Positions 57,248 through 64,000 of a DNA stretch of 64,000 bases are shown one piece after another (position 1 is the first letter of the stretch; each line of letters starts with the position of its first letter). A program made the position numbers and the translations under genes. Under the pieces are notes generated by a model that saw only the letters and a list, made by a program, of their open reading frames with translations, was not told the origin of the DNA and did not search any database. Origin of the DNA: Paenibacillus sp. FSL H8-0332 (lineage in GTDB: Bacteria; Bacillota; Bacilli; Paenibacillales; Paenibacillaceae); NCBI RefSeq assembly GCF_037963835.1, contig NZ_CP150145.1, forward strand, positions 2,170,001-2,234,000, read 5' to 3'.

Positions 57248-58819
57248 ATGACGGCACAACTGCCCGGAGCTTTCGCGCAGCGTATGAACGAGCTGCTGGG
57301 ACCGGAATATGAGCAATTTGTAGATACTTATCAGCAGTCACCTTACGGGGGAATCCGTGCCAATACACTGAAAATAACGGTGGACGGGCTGCGGGAGCGT
57401 TCCCCCTTCCCTCTGGAACCGATTCCCTGGTGCCCTTCGGGCTTCTATACCGGAGAGGGAGCCAGACCGGGCAAACACCCCTATTATCATGCCGGGCTGT
57501 ACTATATTCAGGAGCCGAGTGCCATGGCCCCGGTTGAACTGCTGGACGTTCAGCCGGGGGACCGTGTGCTCGATCTGTGCGCAGCCCCGGGCGGCAAGTC
57601 TACCCAGATTGCCGCCAAGCTGCAAGGAGAAGGACTGCTGGTCTCGAATGACCTGCATCCTGAACGGACGAAGGCGCTCGCCAAGAATCTGGAGCTGTAC
57701 GGCGTACGGAACGGCATTGTACTGAACGAAAGCCCTGAGCGGATTGCGGCGGCTTTTCCGGGATTCTTCGACCGGATTCTAATCGATGCCCCCTGCTCGG
57801 GAGAGGGCATGTTCCGCAAGGACGAGGATATGGTCAAGCAATGGGTGCCGGGCACACCGGACAAATACGCGGAGATGCAGCGGGAGATTCTGCGGGCCGC
57901 AGCTTCAGCGCTGAAGCCCGGCGGTACTATGGTGTATTCTACTTGCACGTTCGCTCTGGAGGAGAACGAGGAGATGATTGCCGGATTCCTGTCCGGGCAT
58001 CCGCAGTTCTCGCTGGTTCCCGTAGGCGGAACCGGCCCGTTCGCTGCCGGACTCGGTCCATTGCCGGGTGCGGCGCGGCTGTGGCCGCATAAGGTCAAGG
58101 GGGAAGGGCATTTCATGGCGGTACTGCGCCATGACGGAAGTGGCGGAGTGGAGAGAGAGGCATTTGAGACCGGGGCAGCAGAGAATGATCTGAGAGAGAG
58201 AAGATTGTCCGCCGCGCCCCGGAGCAAGGCTACGAAAACAGACTTTCATAGTAAGGCAGTTCCCGGTAAGACAGATCACGGCCGGGGCGGCAAGGGAGGA
58301 CGCGGATCTGGACACGGCTCCGGCTCTGGTAGAGCCGGAACGGGTCCAGGTCCGCAGTCACAGCGAACAGGCGGGGAAGCGATAGCGTTCGCGGTCTATG
58401 CGGACTTTATTCAAGAACTGCTGGGGACACAGCCGCCCGGACATGCCATATGGTTCGGCGACCATCTATATATCTCCCCGTTGCCGCGTGAAGCGCTGGA
58501 CGGTCTGAAGACAGTTCGGCCGGGCTGGTATGTAGGGCAGATCAAGAGCGGCAGATTCGTGCCCGGTCATCCGCTCGCTACAGCACTGCGTCCTGAGGAA
58601 TGCAGCCGCTCGGTATCGCTATCCAGCGCTAGCGGGGAAGCGGTGTCCTACCTGAAGGGGGAGACCTTGTCGATCCCCGCAGAGCGCCTGTCGATTAAGG
58701 AAGGACATGCTTACAAAGGCTATACGCTCGTCTGCATCGACGGCTTCAGCGCAGGCTGGGGCAAATGGCAGGACGGGTTGCTGAAGAACGAATATCCCGC
58801 AGGCTGGAGGTGGACTTAG
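57248..58819 (+). CDS. RsmF/NOP2-type rRNA m5C methyltransferase (copy 1)
   Basis: A 523-residue SAM enzyme with GGGAGGACGG before the ATG. Motifs: YIQEPSAMAPVELL, the SAM-binding VLDLCAAPGGKSTQIAAKL, LIDAPCSGEGMFRKD (catalytic PC) and MVYSTCTFALEENE (catalytic TC Cys). These are the two-cysteine pattern of RNA cytosine-5 methyltransferases. A disordered Gly/Ser/Arg linker (about residues 335-380) separates the C-terminal PUA-like domain of the RsmF_B type. It modifies 16S rRNA. A diverged paralogue lies at 61177-62583. Confidence 0.93.
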   Translation: MTAQLPGAFAQRMNELLGPEYEQFVDTYQQSPYGGIRANTLKITVDGLRERSPFPLEPIPWCPSGFYTGEGARPGKHPYYHAGLYYIQEPSAMAPVELLDVQPGDRVLDLCAAPGGKSTQIAAKLQGEGLLVSNDLHPERTKALAKNLELYGVRNGIVLNESPERIAAAFPGFFDRILIDAPCSGEGMFRKDEDMVKQWVPGTPDKYAEMQREILRAAASALKPGGTMVYSTCTFALEENEEMIAGFLSGHPQFSLVPVGGTGPFAAGLGPLPGAARLWPHKVKGEGHFMAVLRHDGSGGVEREAFETGAAENDLRERRLSAAPRSKATKTDFHSKAVPGKTDHGRGGKGGRGSGHGSGSGRAGTGPGPQSQRTGGEAIAFAVYADFIQELLGTQPPGHAIWFGDHLYISPLPREALDGLKTVRPGWYVGQIKSGRFVPGHPLATALRPEECSRSVSLSSASGEAVSYLKGETLSIPAERLSIKEGHAYKGYTLVCIDGFSAGWGKWQDGLLKNEYPAGWRWT

Positions 58820-58822
58820 AGT

Positions 58823-59572
58823 ATGGCTACAGGAGGAAATGCGAATAAGAAGCAGCGGATTGATAAAGTGCTGTCCCACATGGGGATCGGCTCGCGCAGC
58901 GATATCCGCAAGCAGGCCAAGCAGGGCATGATCACAGTAAATGGAGCTGTCGTCAAAGATAGCGGGTTCCATGTAGACACTGAGCAGGACCGCATAGAGG
59001 TTGGCGGGGAGCCGGTCCTCTACCGGGAATTCATCTATCTGATGATGAATAAACCGCCGGGCGTATTATCCGCCACCGAGGATAAACGGGACCGCACGGT
59101 TCTGGATCTGCTGAAGCAGGAGCATGCGCTGTTCGAGCCGTTCCCGGTCGGGCGGCTGGATAAGGATACCGTGGGTCTTCTGCTGCTCACGAATGACGGC
59201 AAGCTGGCGCATGAGCTGCTGTCCCCGCGCAAGCATGTCCCCAAAACCTACGAGGCCACCGTCGAGGGTGAGGTCGATGCAGCGGATGTGGCTGCTTTTG
59301 CCGAGGGTGTGGAGTTGGAGGATGGTTATGTGACGCTGCCCGCGCAGCTTAGCATTCTGAGTAGAGAACGTGGCAGCCGCGTGCTGTCGTATATCTCGCT
59401 CACCATTACGGAAGGCAAATTCCATCAGGTGAAGCGGATGTTCGTGGCTGTCGGGAAGAAGGTAGTGTTCCTGAAACGGGTGTCGATGGGCGAACTGAAG
59501 CTGGACGAGACGCTGCCCGAGGGAGCCTGCCGGGAGCTCACGGCCCGTGAGCTGGAGCTGCTGAAGCATTAG
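58823..59572 (+). CDS. RsuA/RluB-type pseudouridine synthase
   Basis: A 249-residue enzyme starting 4 bp after the previous gene, with GGAGGTGG upstream. The N-terminal S4 RNA-binding domain reads QRIDKVLSHMGIGSRSDIRKQAKQGMITVNG. The catalytic motif FPVGRLDKDTVGLLLLTNDG has the essential Asp. LTITEGKFHQVKRMFVAVGKKVVFLKR completes the fold. It isomerises a uridine in 16S (RsuA-type) or 23S rRNA. Together with the preceding methyltransferase it forms a small rRNA-modification operon. Confidence 0.94.
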   Translation: MATGGNANKKQRIDKVLSHMGIGSRSDIRKQAKQGMITVNGAVVKDSGFHVDTEQDRIEVGGEPVLYREFIYLMMNKPPGVLSATEDKRDRTVLDLLKQEHALFEPFPVGRLDKDTVGLLLLTNDGKLAHELLSPRKHVPKTYEATVEGEVDAADVAAFAEGVELEDGYVTLPAQLSILSRERGSRVLSYISLTITEGKFHQVKRMFVAVGKKVVFLKRVSMGELKLDETLPEGACRELTARELELLKH

Positions 59573-60085
59573 TTGATAGTAAAGGCAGGACCCCGGCACG
59601 CCAGCATCTAAGACATTGACACACCAAGATAACAACGGCACCAACACACTAGATCCGCCTGACTGCCGGTAACGGACTCAGATGCGCTTATTGCGGAAAA
59701 AAGGCTGATTTTCACCTGCTAACGGACAGCATGGCCTTTATTGGCGGGGATTTGGCTTAATTTCAACCACTGGTGAGGAGATAAGTACACTGGGGTCCGT
59801 TAGCGCGGGGAAAGTACCCAACTTGGTGAAATAACGTCTTTGGAGTCCGTAAGCAGCAATAAGGGTGGGAGCATGAGCTTGCAAAGCGCAGGAGTAGTTT
59901 GTTGTGCGGTCACTTTTGGCAGGAGCTGAGCGGTTGAAGGATTTACATTACTTGTTGATCTAAATCGAAGCTTAGTTTATGGGAATTAGGTAAGCCTGGA
60001 GTAGCTTGACCTTAATGAGCTGCCAAAGAATGGTGAAGCAGGCAAACGCATAGCGATATACTATACAGAGATAGGGTGATGGGGT
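59573..60085. repeat. Non-coding spacer with paired TAACGGAC repeats
   Basis: No gene is supported. TAACGGAC occurs at 59670 and 59720 and, inverted, GTCCGTTA at 59795 and GTCCGTAA at 59845; each pair is exactly 50 bp apart. Shared side motifs (CTTATTGC near 59687, CTTTATTGGC near 59736, CAATAAGG near 59857) extend the similarity. No promoter-like pair or terminator is evident apart from weak hairpins from the inverted copies. Confidence 0.7.
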
Positions 60086-60886
60086 ATGAAATACAAACTG
60101 ATTGCACTGGATGTAGACGGAACGCTGTTGAATGATGATCATCAGCTCAGTGAAGAGAACAAAGCGGCGATTGCCGAGGTTACGCGTCAGGGCGGGCAGA
60201 TTGTACTCTGCACAGGGCGCAGTCCGCAGAATTCGATTCCTTTTATGGAGGAGATGGGCTTGTCGGGCTATGTGCTGGGCCATAACGGAGCGGCTACGGT
60301 GAGTGTTAAGGACCGTAAGGTGCTGCACCAGTATGGACTGGACGCCAGAGGGCTGGACCCGTATATCGCTTATTGCCGCGAGCGTGATATCCATTTTGAT
60401 GTGAACACTGCGTTCGAGATGTATGTGGACAATGTGGAGAACCTGACGAAGGAAGCCCACTTTATGTATGAGCATTTCCGTATTATGCCTGCATCCCTTC
60501 CCGCCTGGGAGGAGTTCCGCGAACCGATTGTGAAATTCACTGTGTTCACGCAGTCCGATATTCTGGATGAAGCGCAGCGGGAGTGGGCCACGTGGGGAGA
60601 GCAGTACAATATTCTGCGCAGCGGAGAGTTCTTCGTTGATTTGATGCACCCGGAATCCTCCAAAGGCAATGCCCTAAAGCACCTGGCAGCCGAGCTTGGC
60701 ATCCCGCAAGAGCAGGTGCTGTCGATCGGCAACTATTATAATGATATCTCCATGCTGACATATGCCGGTCTGGGTGTGGCGATGGATAACTCTCCGGTGG
60801 AAGTCAAAGCAGCCGCAGATGTGATCACCGGCACCAATAATGCGAACGGCGTGCGCGATGCGCTGGTGAAGTATTGTTTGTCTTGA
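60086..60886 (+). CDS. Cof-type HAD-IIB sugar-phosphatase family protein
   Basis: A 266-residue HAD hydrolase. Motif I is LIALDVDGTLLNDDHQLS with the nucleophile and acid/base Asp. Motif II is VLCTGRSPQ, motif III a Lys in SSKGNALKHLA, and motif IV IGNYYNDISMLTYAGLGVAMDNS. The C2B cap lies between motifs II and III, as in Cof/YwpJ-type phosphatases that act on sugar phosphates, FMN or pyridoxal phosphate. IGNYYND replaces the commoner GDxxND, a minor variation. It is monocistronic. Confidence 0.92.
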   Translation: MKYKLIALDVDGTLLNDDHQLSEENKAAIAEVTRQGGQIVLCTGRSPQNSIPFMEEMGLSGYVLGHNGAATVSVKDRKVLHQYGLDARGLDPYIAYCRERDIHFDVNTAFEMYVDNVENLTKEAHFMYEHFRIMPASLPAWEEFREPIVKFTVFTQSDILDEAQREWATWGEQYNILRSGEFFVDLMHPESSKGNALKHLAAELGIPQEQVLSIGNYYNDISMLTYAGLGVAMDNSPVEVKAAADVITGTNNANGVRDALVKYCLS

Positions 60887-60903
60887 TGATGCGAAAAGAC
60901 GAA

Positions 60904-60941
60904 AAAGCAGCCTGCCCCCATAAAAGGGAGCGGGCTGCTTG
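60904..60941 (-). terminator. Terminator of the second YjcZ-like gene
   Basis: AAGCAGCCTGCCCCC and GGGAGCGGGCTGCTT pair with small mismatches. The T-run after the hairpin is on the minus strand. Confidence 0.75.
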
Positions 60942-60972
60942 AGGTCCGTGTGCTGTGCTGCTTATAGCAGAA

Positions 60973-61062
60973 TTAGACGAACAACGAACGGGAAATGATT
61001 ACGAGTAATATGAAGAGTACCAAAATCGCACCGGTTGATGTGAAGCCTGCACCTACACCCAT
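60973..61062 (-). CDS. YjcZ-family small sporulation-type membrane protein (29 aa)
   Basis: The ATG at 61062 has GGAGGAATC upstream. The 29-residue product is MGVGAGFTSTG followed by a single hydrophobic helix (AILVLFILLVIISR) and SLFV. It is nearly identical in the helix to the 31-residue protein at 38710-38805. YjcZ-type proteins are known from spore-formers; their role is unclear. Its own terminator follows. Confidence 0.8.
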   Translation of the reverse strand: MGVGAGFTSTGAILVLFILLVIISRSLFV

Positions 61063-61176
61063 GTCTGATTCCTCCCTTGATTCATGTCAGTTCCCATTTC
61101 CGCAGGTTGGTCCGGCGGACTGCCATGGGATAATGACATCATATGCGTAGGGAGGCTTCATGAACTGGTCAACTGC

Positions 61177-62583
61177 CTAAACCTCTTCAAGATGGGCTTT
61201 TAGAATCCGCAGACCCTTGGGCAAATGATTCTTGAGCTGGCCGGAGCTGGCTTTGCCCCAGCCTAGGGGCAAGCCGTCTACGGTTACCAGCGTCCAGCCA
61301 TGCAGGCTTGGCGGAACCGGCAGACTCTCGCCGCGCAGCCAGGCCTGGATCTCCGGGCCGTCCGCAGGCATATCATAGCTGCGCGCCGCCTGATCCGGCC
61401 GGAGTGCCATGGCCAGGGCGTGGGCAGGCTCGATCCGGTTCTTTTTGAGATGGGCAATATGCAGTCCGGCACGCGGCACCTTGAGTCCGTCCAGTATCCC
61501 GGTGTGCAGCCGCTCACTGAACGCCTCAGGCAGCAGATACAGGGATTCACCGAAGAGAAGCGGCACGCCGTGTCCGGCGAATCCGGGCAGCTCTGCCGCC
61601 GACCAGCTAATGAACTGTTGATAGGCTTCCCTAAGCGTAGCACTTGTCTTCGGACCGTTACTGCCGCGTTCACCGCGCTTGCCTTTGCTTTTGCGTGAAG
61701 TAGATTCTGTCTGGTCGGTGGAAGCAGCCTTGTGCAGCAGGGCGACGAAATGCCCTTCGCCCCGCTCCAGATGCGGCCACAGCCGCTTCGTAACGATCAG
61801 CTCCATATCGGGGTAGGTCTGCACAAAGCGCTCCATCGTCTCCTCATTCTCCCGGCGGTTGAAGGTGCAGGTCGAATAGACCATATGGCCGCCAGGCTTC
61901 AGCAGCAGATAGGCATCCTGCAGAATATCCCACTGTCTGGCTACACAGATCTCCACATGCTTCGGTGACCATTCGTCAATCGCCGCAGGGTCTTTGCGGA
62001 ACATCCCTTCACCGGAGCAAGGCGCGTCCAGCATAATGCGGTCGAACACCTCAGGGAATCTTTTGGAGAGATCACCGGGAGCTGCGGAGGTAACCAGCGT
62101 GTTGCTTATGCCGAGCCGCTCGACGTTTTCTGCCAGGATTTTGGCCCGCTCCGGGTGGATTTCATTGGAGATGAGCAGCCCTTGCCCCTGCATCAGTGCG
62201 GCGATATGGGTGGTTTTGCCGCCGGGAGCGGCCGCCAGGTCGAGAACGATCTCTCCGGGAAGCGGCTTCAGCAGCTCGGCTGCGGACATTGCGGAGGGCT
62301 CCTGAATATAATATAGTCCGGCGGTATGATAAGGATGTCTTCCCGGCCGGGCAGGGTCTTCATAATAGAATCCGGCCGGGCACCAGGGGATTTGTGACAG
62401 GTTAAATTGGGAGAGGGCATGTTCTGCTGCGGCGCGGCCCGGCTCTGAACTGCTTTTTAGCGTATTGAACCGCAGACCCTGGGTCCGCCGTGCCAGATAG
62501 CTCTCCAGAAAAGCATCCGCCGTATCCCCCAGCATCTCTCTAATGTTAGCGGTGTAAGCGGCAGGCAATCGTTCTTCATTCAT
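61177..62583 (-). CDS. RsmF/NOP2-type rRNA m5C methyltransferase (copy 2)
   Basis: A 468-residue paralogue of the enzyme at 57248-58819 with the same domain order. SAM motif: VLDLAAAPGGKTTHIAAL; catalytic motifs: MLDAPCSGEGMFRKD and MVYSTCTFNRRENEE. YIQEPSAMSAAELL begins the catalytic domain. A Ser/Lys-rich linker near residue 300 leads to the C-terminal PUA-like domain. It probably methylates another cytosine in rRNA. AAGGAGAGTG precedes the ATG. It is monocistronic on the minus strand. Confidence 0.93.
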   Translation of the reverse strand: MNEERLPAAYTANIREMLGDTADAFLESYLARRTQGLRFNTLKSSSEPGRAAAEHALSQFNLSQIPWCPAGFYYEDPARPGRHPYHTAGLYYIQEPSAMSAAELLKPLPGEIVLDLAAAPGGKTTHIAALMQGQGLLISNEIHPERAKILAENVERLGISNTLVTSAAPGDLSKRFPEVFDRIMLDAPCSGEGMFRKDPAAIDEWSPKHVEICVARQWDILQDAYLLLKPGGHMVYSTCTFNRRENEETMERFVQTYPDMELIVTKRLWPHLERGEGHFVALLHKAASTDQTESTSRKSKGKRGERGSNGPKTSATLREAYQQFISWSAAELPGFAGHGVPLLFGESLYLLPEAFSERLHTGILDGLKVPRAGLHIAHLKKNRIEPAHALAMALRPDQAARSYDMPADGPEIQAWLRGESLPVPPSLHGWTLVTVDGLPLGWGKASSGQLKNHLPKGLRILKAHLEEV

Positions 62584-62780
62584 AAATCACTCTCCTTGGT
62601 CCAAGTTCAAGATAAGTAAAGCTGTCATCTTAGTTGCTGTTTCGGGTGGATACCGATAAAATTAAGGCAGGGAACCTTAGCGTACCTGTAACAGTACCCG
62701 TAATTGTACATATACACAACTATATCACAATTGCCGGTCTTCACCGTAAATAGGTCAATTGTAAAGGGAGATGTACCTAT

Positions 62781-63917
62781 ATGAACTTGCTGCAAGCGCT
62801 ATTCTTCCCGCCGGAGCAGCCCGGTGGTGTATCTTCTATGATTCCTTATCTGCAGGAACGCTTCCGGTCCAGCCGCTGGGAGATGGATTTGTTCTGGCTG
62901 CCCAAGCGCATCCGGGGCAAGGGACGCGAAGACATCGTCTTCGAGACCTTCGACTGGACAGTGTACGGCGAAAGTCCGGTTGTGCAAAAATACATTCAGA
63001 CCTACCGGGATTACATTTGGTGGACCAAGCTGCGCATGAGCAAAAATTATGATCTGATCCATGCCCATCATCCGATTGCGGGGCTGGCGATGAAGCGGAT
63101 TTATCCTGACATTCCCTTGATTCAGACGCTGCACTCCAGCTATGAGCGTGAATTGATTCTGAACGGGTTGATCCGCGAGGGGGGGCTTGAGCATCAGTTC
63201 CTGGTCGCCATTTATCGGGAGCTGGAGCATGTGAGTGACCGGCTGATGACGGTTTCGCGTGCTTTTGCCGATTATATGAGTCCTTATATTGAGCGGCCTG
63301 ACAGCATCGGAGTGATCCCGAACGGATTCGACGAGAAGCGGTTCAAGCCTGTCCCGCATGAGAATGACATTCCGCAGCTGGTCACGGTTACCCGTCTGGT
63401 GCCGGCCAAAGGCATCGATATTCTGTTCAAGGCCTGTGCCGAGCTGAAGAAGCGGGGGCATGAATATGTGCTGCATATCATCGGGGACGGACCGAGCCGG
63501 TCGGAGCTGGAGCAGCTTGCGCAGGAGCTGGGGATATATAATGAGACTATTTTTTACGGCTATACGCTGCATCCTGAGGAATTCATGCCGTTCTTCGATA
63601 TCTTCGTATTGCCTTCGCGGGCGGAGGCGTTCGGTTCGGTATTTGCTGAGGCTGCGCTGAGCTGTCTGGCGCTGGTCGGGACGAATGTGGGCGGCATTCC
63701 TGAGCAGATTGAGAACGGGGTGAACGGGCTGCTGGTGAATCCGGAGGATGCGCTGGGACTGGCAGATGCCCTGGAAAAAGTAATCACTGACCCCGGCTAC
63801 CGCTATGAGCTGTCTCGCTCGGCTTGGGATAAAGCAAAGAGCCTCTACTCCCTGACCCGTGTAGCCAATGAGCTGAAGAAAACCTATCTGCAGTTCCAGC
63901 CGGGGATGAAGGGGTGA
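62781..63917 (+). CDS. Glycosyltransferase family 4 protein
   Basis: A 378-residue GT-B enzyme with GGGAGATG before the ATG. The N-terminal domain has PPEQPGGVSSMIPYL (acceptor side) and YDLIHAHHPIAGLA. The C-terminal donor domain starts at VIPNGFDEKRFKP and holds VTRLVPAKGIDILFKAC, LHIIGDGPSRSELEQL and the EX7E-type PSRAEAFGSVFAEAALSCLALVGTNVGGIPEQI. It transfers a sugar from a nucleotide donor; acceptor and donor are unknown. It is close to the next gene (4-bp gap). Confidence 0.92.
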   Translation: MNLLQALFFPPEQPGGVSSMIPYLQERFRSSRWEMDLFWLPKRIRGKGREDIVFETFDWTVYGESPVVQKYIQTYRDYIWWTKLRMSKNYDLIHAHHPIAGLAMKRIYPDIPLIQTLHSSYERELILNGLIREGGLEHQFLVAIYRELEHVSDRLMTVSRAFADYMSPYIERPDSIGVIPNGFDEKRFKPVPHENDIPQLVTVTRLVPAKGIDILFKACAELKKRGHEYVLHIIGDGPSRSELEQLAQELGIYNETIFYGYTLHPEEFMPFFDIFVLPSRAEAFGSVFAEAALSCLALVGTNVGGIPEQIENGVNGLLVNPEDALGLADALEKVITDPGYRYELSRSAWDKAKSLYSLTRVANELKKTYLQFQPGMKG

Positions 63918-63921
63918 GGCT

Positions 63922-64000
63922 ATGATTCCTTTTCGTTTCCTGCATGCTGCGGATCTGCATCTGGACAGCCGGTTTGCCGGTCTGTCCCATCTCCCGCAGG
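63922..64000 (+). CDS. SbcD/YhaO-type DNA exonuclease, N-terminal fragment (3' truncated)
   Basis: The frame from the ATG at 63922 runs off the window after 26 codons. FRFLHAADLHLDSRFAGL is the start of the calcineurin-like metallophosphoesterase motif (D and H metal ligands) of YhaO/SbcD-type nucleases. YhaO pairs with the SMC-like YhaN in Bacillales, which is expected further downstream. Only this first motif can be seen. Confidence 0.75.
   Translation, partial: MIPFRFLHAADLHLDSRFAGLSHLPQ

Noticed and set aside
59972..60649. 225-codon minus-strand frame opposite the HAD phosphatase
   Set aside because: The HAD motifs are all on the plus strand; the frame has no start signals.

Overview
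This 64 kb window looks like a chromosomal segment of a Paenibacillus-type Firmicute. It is moderately GC-rich, with strong AGGAGG-type ribosome binding sites and many TTG and GTG starts. Its proteins are of Bacillales type: the hemE-hemH-hemY trio, YugP, YitT, YesL, RelQ, DUF1450, DUF309, YtpB, CstR and two tiny YjcZ-like sporulation proteins. No tRNA, rRNA, CRISPR array, insertion sequence or prophage was found. Most of the window is core chromosome with short operons, separated by well-formed intrinsic terminators and by repeat-rich spacers.

Layout. 1-5.2 kb: a 5'-truncated YesN-type response regulator, an FAD oxidoreductase and a secreted beta-helix protein, probably a carbohydrate-use locus. 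5.3-8.3 kb: small genes, including a cysteine-free HesB/IscA-like protein paired with a cysteine-rich DUF1450 protein, then an 830-bp spacer built from several repeat families, then a THUMP RNA methyltransferase. 8.4-14.1 kb: O-methyltransferase, MFS exporter, and the haem genes hemE, hemH and hemY. 14.2-21.1 kb: CapA-like protein, phosphodiesterase, FAH-family protein, DUF92 protein, TetR regulator, an ABC-F protein of the Uup/YfmR type and a TPR protein. 21.5-25.6 kb (mostly minus strand): M42 peptidase, LapA, PepF, two small genes, then a cold-shock gene on the plus strand. 26-32.4 kb: MFS transporter, YtpB-like terpene synthase, pfkA, and a sulfane-sulfur operon (a four-domain CoA-disulfide reductase/rhodanese/TusA/DsrE fusion plus its sensor CstR). 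32.5-40.7 kb: MATE exporter, GHL13-like protein, YitT protein, a CshA-like RNA helicase, YesL, a probable 6S RNA and a DUF1499-like protein. 40.8-48 kb: tpx and a rhomboid protease transcribed divergently, LysR, YugP, MerR, an ammonium transporter with a GlnR/TnrA-like promoter, a GlnD-like nucleotidyltransferase and a DnaQ-type exonuclease. 48-64 kb: ResA/TlpA thioredoxin, citramalate synthase, DNA polymerase IV, ferredoxin, L,D-transpeptidase, pyrD, relQ, DUF309, two RsmF-type rRNA methyltransferase paralogues, RsuA-type pseudouridine synthase, HAD phosphatase, glycosyltransferase and the start of an SbcD/YhaO-type nuclease gene.

Most of this is housekeeping: haem, glycolysis, pyrimidine and isoleucine precursors, rRNA modification, stringent response, peroxide and sulfide defence, ammonium uptake. 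The least explained signals are non-coding. They are repeat arrays with a spacing of about 50 bp (6.6-7.0, 21.1-21.4 and 59.7-59.9 kb), a 42-bp tandem duplication at a gene end, a run of stem-loops at 48.1-48.3 kb, a perfect 24-bp dyad upstream of the helicase, and a face-to-face promoter pair sharing one symmetric -10 element. I see no clear multi-gene system that is wholly new. The sulfane-sulfur operon and the amtB/nucleotidyltransferase/exonuclease cluster are the most interesting functional units.
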